From an uncultured Cyclobacteriaceae bacterium (GTDB taxonomy: Bacteria; Bacteroidota; Bacteroidia; Cytophagales; Cyclobacteriaceae), in contig CALGOB010000163.1 of NCBI GenBank assembly GCA_937958005.1, forward strand, positions 1 to 35,876: a stretch of DNA of 35,876 nucleotides, given 5' to 3'. The position numbers and the translations under genes are program-made. Positions within the stretch are counted from its first letter, which is position 1, and the number at the start of each line of letters is the position of its first letter. Of this stretch, positions 1 through 9,091 are shown piece by piece. The notes beneath the pieces were generated by a model. It ran no database searches. It had not been told where the DNA came from and saw nothing but the letters and a program-made list of their open reading frames with translations.

Positions 1-96
1 GCACACTTTCCTTTCGGAGAAATGCACCACAAAGTGGTTTGAAGGGTTTGTCTGTCACCCCCTTCGATGGACCTACCATCATCATGTTAACAGCAT

Positions 97-117
97 GTAC
101 TTAACTCCTTTAAGTAC
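97..117. repeat. Perfect 8-bp inverted repeat beside R1 copy 1
   Basis: GTACTTAA and TTAAGTAC are separated by five bases, 13 bp before R1 copy 1. There is no T-run on either side that would make it a convincing terminator. The bases 1-129 otherwise show no gene that I recognise, although one plus-strand frame is open from the window edge through the protein-like part of R1. Confidence 0.4.
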
Positions 118-129
118 TTCAAGGCACAC

Positions 130-488
130 TTACTGGCATCCAAGTAAAACTGAAATTGAAGAAAAACTGCTCTTGACATCGTTTAATCAAAGATTATTTC
201 TGAAGTTCAAAAACACCCCCATCTTAAAATGGTTTTCCTGAATAGGTAGCTTTCTGTGGCGACAGTCCGATTCATTTTTTGTCGCTTCGGCGATCCGATT
301 GATCAAAAAAGGGCCGCGTGGCGGTCGTCAAAAAAACAACAAGGTCCTGGCGAACAATTTAAAGCTTCTTCCCTAAACCCGGCAGCGGCCGACCGTTGCG
401 TACCCCGCTAAATTCTCACCACGACGGCGTACTGTGTCAACCTACCTAAACGCATAAAAATGAATATCTTTTTTCTCGGATACTAGTA
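130..488 (+). repeat. R1 dispersed repeat, copy 1
   Basis: First of three copies of a composite repeat (others at 13632-13984 on the minus strand and 35581-35868 on the plus strand). The left 91 bp (130-220) match copy 3 with one difference and keep a protein-like frame (HPSKTEIEEKLLL, then SFNQRLFLKFKNTP). Positions 221-280 match copy 2 almost perfectly but not copy 3. The right part is much richer in G and C than its surroundings, with inverted repeats such as GGCCGC/GCGGTC. The last 44 bp (445-488) are identical to copy 2 and end in the palindrome TACTAGTA. The boundaries come from where the copies stop matching. I do not recognise a known insertion sequence in it. The identity of the element is unknown, but the repeat relation is directly visible. 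Confidence 0.85.
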
Positions 489-563
489 GTTTTCTATGTT
501 ATATTCTGATAAAATTTTTTCTGAAGTCAGATTGTTAATATCAGACAACTTATTAAAATGAAC

Positions 564-585
564 AATAAGGATTTGAATCCTTATT
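564..585. repeat. Perfect 10-bp palindrome
   Basis: AATAAGGATT and AATCCTTATT flank a 2-bp centre in the AT-rich stretch between R1 copy 1 and MITE copy A. It could be a protein-binding site or a relic of an element. No nearby gene start gives it an obvious job. Confidence 0.4.
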
Positions 586-627
586 TGCTAAAAGATCAAA
601 CCGCTAATAATAATTGATCCAGTTACT

Positions 628-1069
628 ATGATTGTATTTTTAACCCGAATGATGCAATAGAAATTTGATGCAAACTATAACTAACAGTCATTTAGCCACT
701 TAAATCCTAATTTCCTACTCACCATAATGGAGACTATGTCTGCGTTGCAAATCAGAATTTAGGCAGCTATCTAACAGCCATTTATGATTTTCTCTTAAAA
801 GTCTAATGCATCATTCGGGTTTAATCAAAGTAACCTTAGCAATTTTTATTATTGCGAAAACCAAGATTGGAATCAATCCAACTGAAAGGAAGAAAATTGG
901 ATTATGTGCTAGACCAAATCGGATTGATATATTATTACTCCATCCGCTTTCACTGTCTCAAGAGAGAGATCATGAATAAGTATTTGTTCAACCAGAATGC
1001 AAATACAGTGATTACTATGCTGAGGATTATAAAAAATTTAATATTCTTCAGCTAGGTAATGTATGGTAA
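628..1069 (+). pseudogene. Possible small membrane-protein gene interrupted by MITE copy A
   Basis: If MITE copy A (643-820) and one copy of its TTA duplication are removed, the flanks join in one frame. It starts at the ATG at 628 (MIVFL), continues from 824 with IKVTLAIFIIAKTK and runs to a stop at 977-979. The same frame then stays open to 1067-1069, ending in a protein-like stretch (KYSDYYAEDYKKFNILQLG). The result would be a roughly 85-residue protein with a hydrophobic N-terminus and one internal stop. I recognise no family. The region is AT-rich and a competing 67-codon frame overlaps it, so this is a weak call. The main support is that MITE removal restores the frame, as at the DUF4291 locus. 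Confidence 0.3.
643..820 (+). mobile_element. MITE family M1, copy A (178 bp, full length)
   Basis: Terminal inverted repeats ACCCGAATGATGCA are perfect for 14 bp and then continue TAGA after one mismatch. The element is flanked by TTA direct repeats at 640-642 and 821-823. There is no internal reading frame of note. Inner segments are also complementary (around AGCCACTTAAATCCTAATTT and AATCAGAATTTAGGCAGCT), so a transcript would fold back on itself. Copy C at 18357-18534 has the same length and nearly the same sequence. A transposase encoded elsewhere must have mobilised it. The 3-bp TWA-type duplications suggest an IS5-like enzyme, but that is inference. Confidence 0.88.
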
Positions 1070-1342
1070 CAATTTAGTATTCACCCATACATTATAATAG
1101 GTTTTTCAAAAACAAATGAATAAAGAAAATACAATTGAGGCATCCATTTTAAAAAAGAAAACCCTGAAAAAAGGAACAAACAGACATGAAAACTGTCATA
1201 TATTAGTAGAAATTTAAAGAAGTTATCTTAAAAGAGGTAAATCAATCAAAAAATGAATTCTCGTTTTTATCTAATTAAAATAAGAACTTATCAGATTAGT
1301 TATACTTTTAAGTCAACTTCTTTTCAATCGCTTTATAAAAAT
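1070..1342. other. AT-rich gap without a supported gene
   Basis: No hairpin, repeat copy or recognisable coding sequence. A 33-codon ATG frame at 1116-1217 on the plus strand is present but has no supporting feature, and its lysine-rich content fits AT-rich chance sequence. Confidence 0.5.
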
Positions 1343-1645
1343 TTAATCAGCATCATAATATCCTGAAACCCCTTTTCTAAAAGTGGCATACTTCTGAAGT
1401 CTATTAGGTGGCGTTACATCATCAATTGGAATGTAGAATTTCTCTACATACACACCTTCTCTTAGGTCTTTTGTTCCAGGTAAATCTTCCCACAGCTTTG
1501 TTCTAAAACTATTATACCACTCTTGATATTTCTCTTCAGAGCTAAAGAATCTTACATCATGATCTAGTTCATACAGCCCTTGTCTAGGAGCATCTTTATC
1601 ACTGTAGATAAACTTTTCTTTTATGATTGCTTTTATTATACCCAT
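1343..1645 (-). CDS. Hypothetical protein, 100 aa
   Basis: A compact soluble protein of 100 residues that I cannot assign to a family. There is no signal peptide or membrane segment. The composition looks like a folded protein: mixed charge, many aromatic residues (three Trp/Tyr in the segment EKYQEWYNSF) and a conserved-looking PIDDVTPPNRL segment near residue 75. The ATG at 1645 is the first start in the frame, with 170 bp to the divergent amidohydrolase gene at 1816. It stands alone, next to the repeat-rich left edge, so it may be accessory. Its coding nature is inferred from length and composition only. Confidence 0.55.
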   Translation of the reverse strand: MGIIKAIIKEKFIYSDKDAPRQGLYELDHDVRFFSSEEKYQEWYNSFRTKLWEDLPGTKDLREGVYVEKFYIPIDDVTPPNRLQKYATFRKGVSGYYDAD

Positions 1646-1815
1646 TGGCTTAAAAAGTTATTATGTTATTCAGTCATTAAACTTATAAATGATCTTTGAA
1701 AAATCAATTATAAATACTCTTTTTAATTTAACCACATCAAAAAATAATTGTTGCCGTTTATCAGAATTTTCTGTTTTCTAAATCTTTTTTCTATGAAGAT
1801 GTTTAGTTTCATCTT

Positions 1816-3105
1816 ATGAAAAAACTAAGTTCTATTATTTTCTTATTACTGTCATTTTTGAATTCACCTATATCCGCAAAACAAAATCCTGACAATAAAT
1901 CCTCCAGCTATCTACTCAAACCTAAAAGTGTGTTTGATGGAGAGAAAATGCAAAAGAATTGGGTAGTTGTCGTAGAAGGAAACCTAATCACTTATGCAGG
2001 GCCTTCTTCAAAACTCCCAAAACTCCCAAAACAGGCTAAAACCATTGAATTACCTAGCAGTACTCTTTTACCTGGACTAATTGAAGGACATTCGCATGTA
2101 TTATTGCACCCATATAACGAAACTGGTTGGAATGACCAAGTGTTAAAAGAATCTAAAGCTGAAAGAGTAGCCAGAGCAACCAATCATTTAAGGGATAATT
2201 TAATGGCTGGTTTCACTACCTTAAGAGATCTTGGCAGTGAGGGAGCAGGATATGCAGATGTAGGACTAAGAACTGCTATTGAGAAAAAAGTAATTGTAGG
2301 CCCACGGCTATTAGTAGCTGGTCCTGCCTTAGTAGCAACCGGATCATATGGGCCAAAGGGTTTTCATAGTGGTGTACATGTTCCATTGGGTGCCGAAGAA
2401 GCAGATGGGTTTGATGATTTATTAAAAGCAACCAGAAGGCAAATAGGTGGTGGTGTAGATATTGTAAAAGTATATGCTGATTATAGATGGGGACCCAACA
2501 GAACGGCTCAACCTACCTTTTCTGTGGAAGAACTCAAGCTCATAGTGGAAACCGCTGCTTCTAGTGGCAGAAAAGTAGTGGCTCATGCTTCTACTGCAGA
2601 AGCAATGAAAAGGGCTGTTTTAGCTGGTGTAAGTACCATAGAACATGGGGATGGGGGCACCAAAGAAGTATTTGAACTTATGAAACAATATAATGTAGCT
2701 TTATGCCCAACAATTGCAGCAGGAGAAGCTATCTCGGCTTATAGAGGATGGGTTAAAGGTCAAGGCTCGACCCCTGAAAGAATTGTTAACAAAAAACGTT
2801 CTGTTAGACTAGCTCTGGAAACAGGTGTTAAGATAATCTCTGGAGGAGATGTAGGCGTATTCCCACATGGTGATAACGTAAGGGAACTAGAACTAATGGT
2901 TGACTATGGAATGAAAAATATGGATGTACTAAAAATAACTACATCGGGTAATGCGGATATCATGGGACTCAAAAACTTAGGAAGAGTAAGAAAGGGTGGG
3001 CTTGCAGATATCATTGCTGTTACTGGTGATCCAAGCAATGATATTTCAGTTTTGAGAAATGTGTCCTTTGTCATGAAAGACGGGGAGATTTTCAAGCAAC
3101 AATAG
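1816..3105 (+). CDS. Exported metal-dependent amidohydrolase (imidazolonepropionase/prolidase-like)
   Basis: A 429-residue amidohydrolase-superfamily enzyme. An N-terminal signal peptide (about residues 1-21, ending in ISAKQ) points to the periplasm. The metal centre is visible: HSH at 92-94, the likely carboxylated Lys218 in DIVKVYADYRW, His257 in VVAHAS, His277 in STIEHGD and Asp345 in ISGGDVG. This pattern is shared with Xaa-Pro/Xaa-Arg dipeptidases and imidazolonepropionase-like enzymes, which hydrolyse amide bonds in peptides or cyclic amides. The substrate cannot be read from the sequence. It is a lone gene, ended by the strong hairpin at 3115-3150. A second, lipoprotein member of the superfamily lies at 19995-21407; the two differ clearly and do not look like recent duplicates. 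Confidence 0.88.
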   Translation: MKKLSSIIFLLLSFLNSPISAKQNPDNKSSSYLLKPKSVFDGEKMQKNWVVVVEGNLITYAGPSSKLPKLPKQAKTIELPSSTLLPGLIEGHSHVLLHPYNETGWNDQVLKESKAERVARATNHLRDNLMAGFTTLRDLGSEGAGYADVGLRTAIEKKVIVGPRLLVAGPALVATGSYGPKGFHSGVHVPLGAEEADGFDDLLKATRRQIGGGVDIVKVYADYRWGPNRTAQPTFSVEELKLIVETAASSGRKVVAHASTAEAMKRAVLAGVSTIEHGDGGTKEVFELMKQYNVALCPTIAAGEAISAYRGWVKGQGSTPERIVNKKRSVRLALETGVKIISGGDVGVFPHGDNVRELELMVDYGMKNMDVLKITTSGNADIMGLKNLGRVRKGGLADIIAVTGDPSNDISVLRNVSFVMKDGEIFKQQ

Positions 3106-3114
3106 ATCAAAAAA

Positions 3115-3150
3115 TCCCACCTTAAGCAATCAAAAATTCTTAAGGTGGGA
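3115..3150. terminator. Bidirectional transcription terminator
   Basis: A perfect 12-bp stem (TCCCACCTTAAG / CTTAAGGTGGGA) with a 12-base loop sits between two convergent genes. An A-run lies on its left and a T-rich run on its right, so it can stop transcription from both sides. Confidence 0.88.
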
Positions 3151-3175
3151 TCAGTTTTATTGTTTAATAAAATTT

Positions 3176-5062
3176 CTAATAAGCTCTTACAGTAACTCCC
3201 TTCATAAAGTTCACAAAAGCTTGATTTACAACCCTATTACCTCCATTGGTAGGATAATCTCCAGTAAAATACCAATCTCCTAAATGGTTTGGGCATGCTT
3301 TATGTAAGTTATCTACAGTCTGAAAAACTACCTCCAGCTCGGCCTTCATACCTTTTGGTCTGATAATTTCCCCTACTTTGGCAGATACTTCTTCATAAGT
3401 AAAAGGTTCATATAATTTTTTAACAAAATTCTCAGTCCCATTTACACCTTCTTCTGTTAGACATAATTCGTAAACTTCATCCAGCAGATAGCTCATCCCT
3501 TTATCTTCCAACAAAGCTAGTGCTGCCCTAAAGGCAACAAATTCCTTCATTTTACTCATGTCAATACCGTAACAATCTGGAAAACGAATTTGAGGAGCAG
3601 AGGAGCAAATCACAATCTTCTTGGGACTTAATTTATCTAAAAGAGTCAAAATACTTTTCTCGAGCGTAGTTCCTCTTACGATACTATCATCTATGACAAC
3701 TAAGGTATCCTTATGCTTATTAATTACCTCGTAGGTAGTATCATAAACATGAGATACTAAATCATCTCTGTGTTCATCATCAGTAATAAAGGTTCTTAGT
3801 TTAGCATCTTTGAGTACTAATTTTTCTATACGAGGGCGAAACGACAGAAGTTCATCTAGTTGGTCTGGTGTTGGTTTTCCATCTATTACTACGTCCTTTC
3901 TTCTATCTATTAGGAATTGGTCTATTCCATTCATCATGCCCAAAAATGACGTTTCTGCTGTATTAGGAATGTAGGAGAAAACGGCATTCTTCAAATCAGA
4001 ATCAATCGCCTTTAATATTTTCGGAATGAGTAATTTTCCTAACTCTCTTCTTTCTCTATAGATATTTGGATCTGTCCCCCTAGAAAAATAAATTCTTTCA
4101 AAGGAGCATGATTTTTTCTCTTTTGGTTCTATAAATTGCTTCTGAGCATAGTTGCCGTGCTTATCCACTATCATTGCATGACCAGGGTTAATCTCCCTAA
4201 TATCTTCATATTCACACCCAAAAGCCGTTTTAATAGCAGGCTTTTCAGAAGCTATTACGACTACTTCATCATTGGCATAATAATAAGCTGGCCTAATTCC
4301 AGAAGGATCCCTAGCTACAAAACCAGCTCCATGACCTACCATTCCAGCCATTGTATATCCTCCATCAAAATCCTTACATGCCCTTTCTAATACTCTTGCT
4401 AGATCTAACTCCTCTTCTATCAGCTGGGTAATATCGTAGTTTTTAAGTGTATGATTATATTTATCAAAAATGGTTTGGTTTTCCTCATCAAGGAAGTGGC
4501 CAATTTTCTCCATTACGGTTACCGTATCCACTTTATCCTTAGGATGCTGACCTAATTCGACCAATTTATCAAAAAGCTCATCAAGATTGGTCATGTTGAA
4601 ATTACCTGCAACTACCAGGTTTCTACTTCGCCAGTTATTTTGTCTCAGAAAAGGGTGACAGCTTTCTATGTTATTTTTACCGTGTGTGCCGTAACGCAAA
4701 TGACCTAACCATACTTCTCCAGTGAAACCAGCATTTTGCTTGAGCCATTCTGCATCAAAATATCTCTCTTCACTCTCTTTCTGAAGTTTCTTATACTTCT
4801 TTCCAATCTTTCTAAAAATATCATCGATCGGCTGATTATCAATAGTTCTATACCTGCTGATGTACCTAGAACCAGGTTCCATATCTAATTTGATATTGGC
4901 TATACCTACCCCGTCTTGCCCTCTATTATGCTGTTTTTGCATCAAGAGATACATTTTGTTGACAGCATAGGTGGGCGTGCCATATTTATCAATGTAATAT
5001 TGAAGGGGTTTTCTTAGCCTTAAGAATGCGATACCGCACTCATGCTTGATAGAATCACTCAT
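3176..5062 (-). CDS. PurF-like class II glutamine amidotransferase/phosphoribosyltransferase, 628 aa
   Basis: The N-terminal half is a class II glutamine amidotransferase with the nucleophile Cys9 in HECGIAF. The start MSDSIKHE leaves eight residues that would have to be cleaved for Cys to become N-terminal, as in processed PurF enzymes. Further motifs are HNRGQDGVG and LGHLRYGTHG. The C-terminal half is a type I phosphoribosyltransferase with the PRPP loop VVIDDSIVRGTT near residues 455-466. This is the chemistry of amidophosphoribosyltransferase, which makes phosphoribosylamine in the first step of purine synthesis. At 628 residues it is well over 100 longer than a typical PurF (about 470-510), with extra segments in both halves. 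It may therefore be a paralogue rather than the main purF, and no symbol is given. It has no purine-gene neighbours. Confidence 0.85.
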   Translation of the reverse strand: MSDSIKHECGIAFLRLRKPLQYYIDKYGTPTYAVNKMYLLMQKQHNRGQDGVGIANIKLDMEPGSRYISRYRTIDNQPIDDIFRKIGKKYKKLQKESEERYFDAEWLKQNAGFTGEVWLGHLRYGTHGKNNIESCHPFLRQNNWRSRNLVVAGNFNMTNLDELFDKLVELGQHPKDKVDTVTVMEKIGHFLDEENQTIFDKYNHTLKNYDITQLIEEELDLARVLERACKDFDGGYTMAGMVGHGAGFVARDPSGIRPAYYYANDEVVVIASEKPAIKTAFGCEYEDIREINPGHAMIVDKHGNYAQKQFIEPKEKKSCSFERIYFSRGTDPNIYRERRELGKLLIPKILKAIDSDLKNAVFSYIPNTAETSFLGMMNGIDQFLIDRRKDVVIDGKPTPDQLDELLSFRPRIEKLVLKDAKLRTFITDDEHRDDLVSHVYDTTYEVINKHKDTLVVIDDSIVRGTTLEKSILTLLDKLSPKKIVICSSAPQIRFPDCYGIDMSKMKEFVAFRAALALLEDKGMSYLLDEVYELCLTEEGVNGTENFVKKLYEPFTYEEVSAKVGEIIRPKGMKAELEVVFQTVDNLHKACPNHLGDWYFTGDYPTNGGNRVVNQAFVNFMKGVTVRAY

Positions 5063-5316
5063 AGGAGCTAATTGTTTATTTGCTTTTGTAGAAAATTATC
5101 TAGCCTGAAACAGACATCAATAATTGCTATTGATTACAAAAATATTAAAAGTTGTCTCTTAAGATAAATTTTCTGGACAGAATAATTAGATTTTTCGATA
5201 GAGTGTCATAATCCTACCTTAAACTTGAAAGTTTTACGAGATTAACACGAACATCTAAAAAATCACCGAACAATTTAACCATTTCATCGAAAACAAAATA
5301 TTGAGATTAGAAAAAG

Positions 5317-7152
5317 ATGATATCTTCAAGTTTATTTAATCTTCTCATGCAATTTTTTCTAAAGCATATAGCTCATATAGGTCACAATGACAGTGACTAC
5401 GAGGATCTAAAAACACAAAAATTGTTTTTAACATTTCTTGCATTTTTCATGAGTATGGGTGCAATTATTTGGTCCGCAATTTCAATCTATTACAACTTAT
5501 ATTTTCAATCAATTATCCCTTTGGGTTATGTGGTAATCAGTACTCTAAACATTGGTTATTTTAAATATTCTATAAACTTCAATATTGCTAGAACTATACA
5601 GACTTTTTTTAGTTTGATTTTACCTTTTTTGTTCCAGTGGTCAATTGGTGGATTTCTTGCTTCAGGCTTTATTATGCTGTGGGCTATATTATCCCTTATT
5701 GCCTCTTTATCTATCCAGCAGACAAAATATTCTATTGTTTGGCTGATCTTGTTCCTTTCATTAACACTAGTTTCAGGCATATTTGACAATTTCTTTTATG
5801 TGAATTTTAAGCCAGTCATTTTAGACGACTTTTCTTTGCTTTTCACTATTTTAAACATTTGCCTTATTTCTATCACCATTTTTGGGTTGGTCTCTTACTT
5901 TATAGGGAGTTTAAAAAGCACAAAATCCACTTTAAAATCTAAACAGAATGAAATAGAAATTGTTGGCCGAGTCATTAAAAACACACAGACTGAACTTGAA
6001 CTCAAAAACGAACAGTTAATTTTAGCCAATAATTCTAAATCTCAATTTCTTACGGCCATGAGTCATGAAATCAGGACTCCGCTAAATGGAATAATAGGGA
6101 TTTCAGATATACTCACCCAAACTGAACTTTCTAGCGAGCAGAGAGACTTATTATCAGATCTAAGCAAGAGTAGTTCTATCCTAAACGGCTTATTAAATGA
6201 TGTATTAGATATCACACAAATAGAAGAGAATAAACTCATTTTCAATAAGAACACCTTCAATTTGAATGAAGAGTTAAATGAACTATTAACCATTTTTAAG
6301 TTTCAAATAAAAGAAAGAGGTGAAGACTTAGCGTTACACTATGTTTTTGATGATAAGATACCTAACATCGTTCAATGTGACCTCAAAAGGCTTAAACAGG
6401 TTTTGACAAATTTGATTTTCAACTCAATTAAGTTTACCGAAAAGGGCTTTATTAAAATATCCGTACGGCTTATTAAAGAAAGTACTCAAGAAGCTATTTT
6501 AAAATTCTTTATAGAAGATTCTGGAATTGGGATTGCCGAAGAGAATAAAAATTTAATATTTAATAAATTCTTTAGGATAAATGAAATCAACTCTGAAGGA
6601 GCTGGATTAGGTTTGACCATTGCCAAGAATCTCGTTGAAAAAATGGGAGGAAGCATCTCCTTTGAAAGTCAAGAAGGAGTAGGAACTACTTTTTCTTTTG
6701 AGTTGCCTATCCTCAAAGTGGCTAGTGAAACCAAAAAGCTAGCACATTATAATGCAGTAATTAAACCAGTTGTAAATAACCCTATACTGATAGTTGAAGA
6801 TAATAAGATCAATCGATTAATTACTAAAAAAATGCTAAGTAACATTGGGTTTACTAATATCTCTGTTGCCCAAAATGGACTAGAAGGATACCAACAAGCA
6901 GTAGATCAGAAGTTTGATCTGATTTTGATGGATATTAACATGCCTATAATGGGCGGAATGGAGGCTACAAAGAAAATATTTGAATCCTATAAAACCAAAA
7001 AACAAAATCCACCTATTATTGCTGCCCTAACAGCAAATACTTTAAGAGATGAAGTTAGTAAGTACTTTCAATCAGGAATGAAATTTGTATTGCGAAAGCC
7101 GTTTACACAAGTAGCTTTACAAAAAGAAATTATAGAAGCTTACAAACTCTAA
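5317..7152 (+). CDS. Membrane hybrid sensor histidine kinase with receiver domain
   Basis: A 611-residue signalling protein. Residues about 30-210 form several hydrophobic transmembrane segments with no large periplasmic loop, followed by a short coiled linker. The HisKA domain carries the phospho-accepting His250 in SHEIRTPLNG. The ATPase domain has an N-box (NLIFNSIKFTEKG), G1 (EDSGIGIAEEN) and G2 (GAGLGLTIAKNL). A C-terminal receiver domain (about 485-608) has the acidic pocket IVEDN, phospho-acceptor Asp539 in LILMDINMP, and Lys in FVLRKPFTQ. No output domain or partner regulator is adjacent, so phosphate probably passes to a separate phosphotransfer protein. The signal is unknown. The ATG at 5317 places the first membrane segment sensibly. 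All key residues are present. Confidence 0.9.
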   Translation: MISSSLFNLLMQFFLKHIAHIGHNDSDYEDLKTQKLFLTFLAFFMSMGAIIWSAISIYYNLYFQSIIPLGYVVISTLNIGYFKYSINFNIARTIQTFFSLILPFLFQWSIGGFLASGFIMLWAILSLIASLSIQQTKYSIVWLILFLSLTLVSGIFDNFFYVNFKPVILDDFSLLFTILNICLISITIFGLVSYFIGSLKSTKSTLKSKQNEIEIVGRVIKNTQTELELKNEQLILANNSKSQFLTAMSHEIRTPLNGIIGISDILTQTELSSEQRDLLSDLSKSSSILNGLLNDVLDITQIEENKLIFNKNTFNLNEELNELLTIFKFQIKERGEDLALHYVFDDKIPNIVQCDLKRLKQVLTNLIFNSIKFTEKGFIKISVRLIKESTQEAILKFFIEDSGIGIAEENKNLIFNKFFRINEINSEGAGLGLTIAKNLVEKMGGSISFESQEGVGTTFSFELPILKVASETKKLAHYNAVIKPVVNNPILIVEDNKINRLITKKMLSNIGFTNISVAQNGLEGYQQAVDQKFDLILMDINMPIMGGMEATKKIFESYKTKKQNPPIIAALTANTLRDEVSKYFQSGMKFVLRKPFTQVALQKEIIEAYKL

Positions 7153-7477
7153 TTTGCTTACTCCCAATTAAACCGAAAACTTGTTACCTAAAAAGATCAA
7201 AACCTTATTTTAATTTCTATAACCATTTTCTATTATCCTCAATCATTTGCTGGCAAATCCAAAATTGGCCTAAATAATGAGTTTCTTAACACCCAAATTT
7301 TCATTTACAATAGTTAGATTCCTATTTATACACTATGTCCTATTATCGGCTATTACGTTTGCAATGCAAGTTTGTCTCATTTCCAAATCAACAATTCTTA
7401 TAGTAGTATAAAAACTATCGATTTTACTAATCCTCAATTATCCAATTACTTTGAAGTATCAAAAATCAAGAATTGAG
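7153..7477. other. Intergenic region upstream of catalase
   Basis: No gene. It holds a perfect palindrome ATTTGC-TG-GCAAAT at 7245-7258 and the promoter-like core listed separately. The palindrome is a candidate operator, but it does not match a PerR or OxyR site that I know. Confidence 0.5.
7354..7361 (+). promoter_or_regulatory. Candidate Bacteroidota -7 promoter element
   Basis: TACGTTTG is an exact match to the Bacteroidota -7 consensus TAnnTTTG, about 115 bp upstream of the catalase start. No good TTG-type -33 element lies at the usual distance, so support is partial. Confidence 0.35.
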
Positions 7478-8992
7478 ATGAAAACATATTCACTATTAAT
7501 TTTAATCACTGCCTTTTTTTCGTTTAGTGCTTTTGCGCAAAAAATGACAACAAATGGAGGCGCTCCTGTTGGAGACAACCAAAATTCCAAAACAGTAGGT
7601 GCCAATGGCGCTGTTCTTTTAGAAGATATTCATCTAATAGAAAAATTAGCCTCTTTCGATAGAGAGAGAATTCCTGAAAGAGTAGTACATGCAAGAGGTG
7701 CAGGAGCTTTCGGTGTTTTTGAAGCTACTGCTGATATGTCAAATTTAACTATGGCTGCTCCTTTTTCACAAAAAGGCAAAAAAACTGACCTAGCTGTAAG
7801 ATTCAGTACTGTAATTCATGGAAAAGGTTCTCCAGAAACTGCGCGTGATCCACGAGGTTTTGCAGTTAAACTTTATACAGAACAAGGAAATTACGATATA
7901 GTTGGCAATAACTTACCCGTTTTCTTCATAAGAGATGCTATCAAATTCCCAGATATGGTTCATTCATTAAAACCATCGCCAGTGACTAACAAGCAAGATC
8001 CTAACAGGTTTTTCGATTTTTTCTCCAACGTTCCTGAGGCAACTCATATGCTAACTAGGGTATATACTGATTTAGGAATCCCTCAAGGATATCAGTATAT
8101 GAATGGAAGTAGCGTACATGGATTTAAATGGATCAATAGTAAAGGAGAGGTTGTCTATGTAAAATATCATTGGGAAAGTAAACAAGGGGAGAAAAACCTG
8201 ACTGTAAGCGAAGCATCTGCCCAGCAAGCTAAAGACTGGCAACATGCAACAGTAAGTTTAAGGGAAGCAATTAATGCTAAAAAATTCCCGCAATGGGACC
8301 TCTATGTCCAAATCATTAAAGTTGAAGATATAGATAAATATGATTTTTGGCCATTGGATGCTACTAAAGATTGGCCTGTTTCTCAAATCCCCAGAAAAAA
8401 AATAGGGACGATGACTTTAAATAGGAATCCTATTAATTATTTCCAAGAAGTAGAGTCTATTGCATTCTCCCCTGGCGCTTTAATACCAGGTGTAGAGCCT
8501 TCTGAAGATAAATTGTTACAAGGAAGATTGTTTTCTTATTTTGACACACAAAGACATCGTTTAGGTGGGAATTTCCAACAATTAGCAGTGAATAAACCTA
8601 AAAATGAAGTTAAAAACTATAATGCAGATGGTTTTGCTAGTACTACAAATAGCAAATTCACTGATCCTGACATCAATTACCAGCCAAGTACTCGACTAGC
8701 TACTGTGACTGAAGATGCTGATTACAAATATTCAGAAAAGAAAATCACAGCAAAAATCACTCAAGCTAAAATAGACAAGACAAATGATTTTGCTCAAGCT
8801 GGTGATTTCTACAGGTCACTTACAGCTACTCAAAAAACAAATTTAGTTACCAATTTGGCTGGAGATTTAGGTCAGGTAAATAATGAAGGTGTCAAAAAAA
8901 CCATGATTACCTACTTCTATAGAGCCGATAGAGACTTTGGAATGAGGATAGCAGAAGCAATTGGTTACTCAAGAAAAGATTTTGGCGAATAG
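7478..8992 (+). CDS. Exported monofunctional heme catalase
   Basis: Heme catalase, which converts hydrogen peroxide to water and oxygen. The ATG at 7478 is preferred over an upstream TTG at 7451 because it begins directly with a signal peptide (MKTYSLLILITAFFSFSAFAQ), giving 504 residues and a periplasmic location. Essential residues are present, counted from this start: distal His71 in VVHARGAG, Asn144 in DIVGNNLPVFF, and proximal heme-ligand Tyr354 in GRLFSYFDTQRHRLG. Length fits the small-subunit catalases plus a leader. The next plus-strand gene encodes an exported ankyrin protein, the same pairing as KatB-AnkB of Pseudomonas aeruginosa. A long hairpin lies between the two genes, so the partner may depend on readthrough or its own promoter. 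Confidence 0.93.
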   Translation: MKTYSLLILITAFFSFSAFAQKMTTNGGAPVGDNQNSKTVGANGAVLLEDIHLIEKLASFDRERIPERVVHARGAGAFGVFEATADMSNLTMAAPFSQKGKKTDLAVRFSTVIHGKGSPETARDPRGFAVKLYTEQGNYDIVGNNLPVFFIRDAIKFPDMVHSLKPSPVTNKQDPNRFFDFFSNVPEATHMLTRVYTDLGIPQGYQYMNGSSVHGFKWINSKGEVVYVKYHWESKQGEKNLTVSEASAQQAKDWQHATVSLREAINAKKFPQWDLYVQIIKVEDIDKYDFWPLDATKDWPVSQIPRKKIGTMTLNRNPINYFQEVESIAFSPGALIPGVEPSEDKLLQGRLFSYFDTQRHRLGGNFQQLAVNKPKNEVKNYNADGFASTTNSKFTDPDINYQPSTRLATVTEDADYKYSEKKITAKITQAKIDKTNDFAQAGDFYRSLTATQKTNLVTNLAGDLGQVNNEGVKKTMITYFYRADRDFGMRIAEAIGYSRKDFGE

Positions 8993-9009
8993 GCGTTTGA
9001 AACTTATAA

Positions 9010-9091
9010 GAGCTTAGCATTTTGTGATGAATGAAGTTTGACTGTATTTCATTATTTCATCGTATGACAACAAAATGTTAAGCCTCTTTTT
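9010..9091 (+). terminator. Long hairpin with T-run after catalase
   Basis: GAGCTTAGCATTTTGT near 9010 pairs with ACAAAATGTTAAGCCTC ending at 9086, with one bulge and one mismatch. A second inner stem (GATGAA.../...TTTCATC) lies inside, and TCTTTTT follows. This is a probable terminator of the catalase transcript. Confidence 0.65.

Noticed and set aside
300-440. GC-rich part of R1 considered as an rRNA or tRNA fragment
   Set aside because: No rRNA or tRNA hallmark sequence is recognisable; the GC content alone is not evidence.
852-1055. 67-codon plus-strand frame
   Set aside because: Composition is not convincing, no family, and it competes with another frame that becomes open when MITE copy A is removed.
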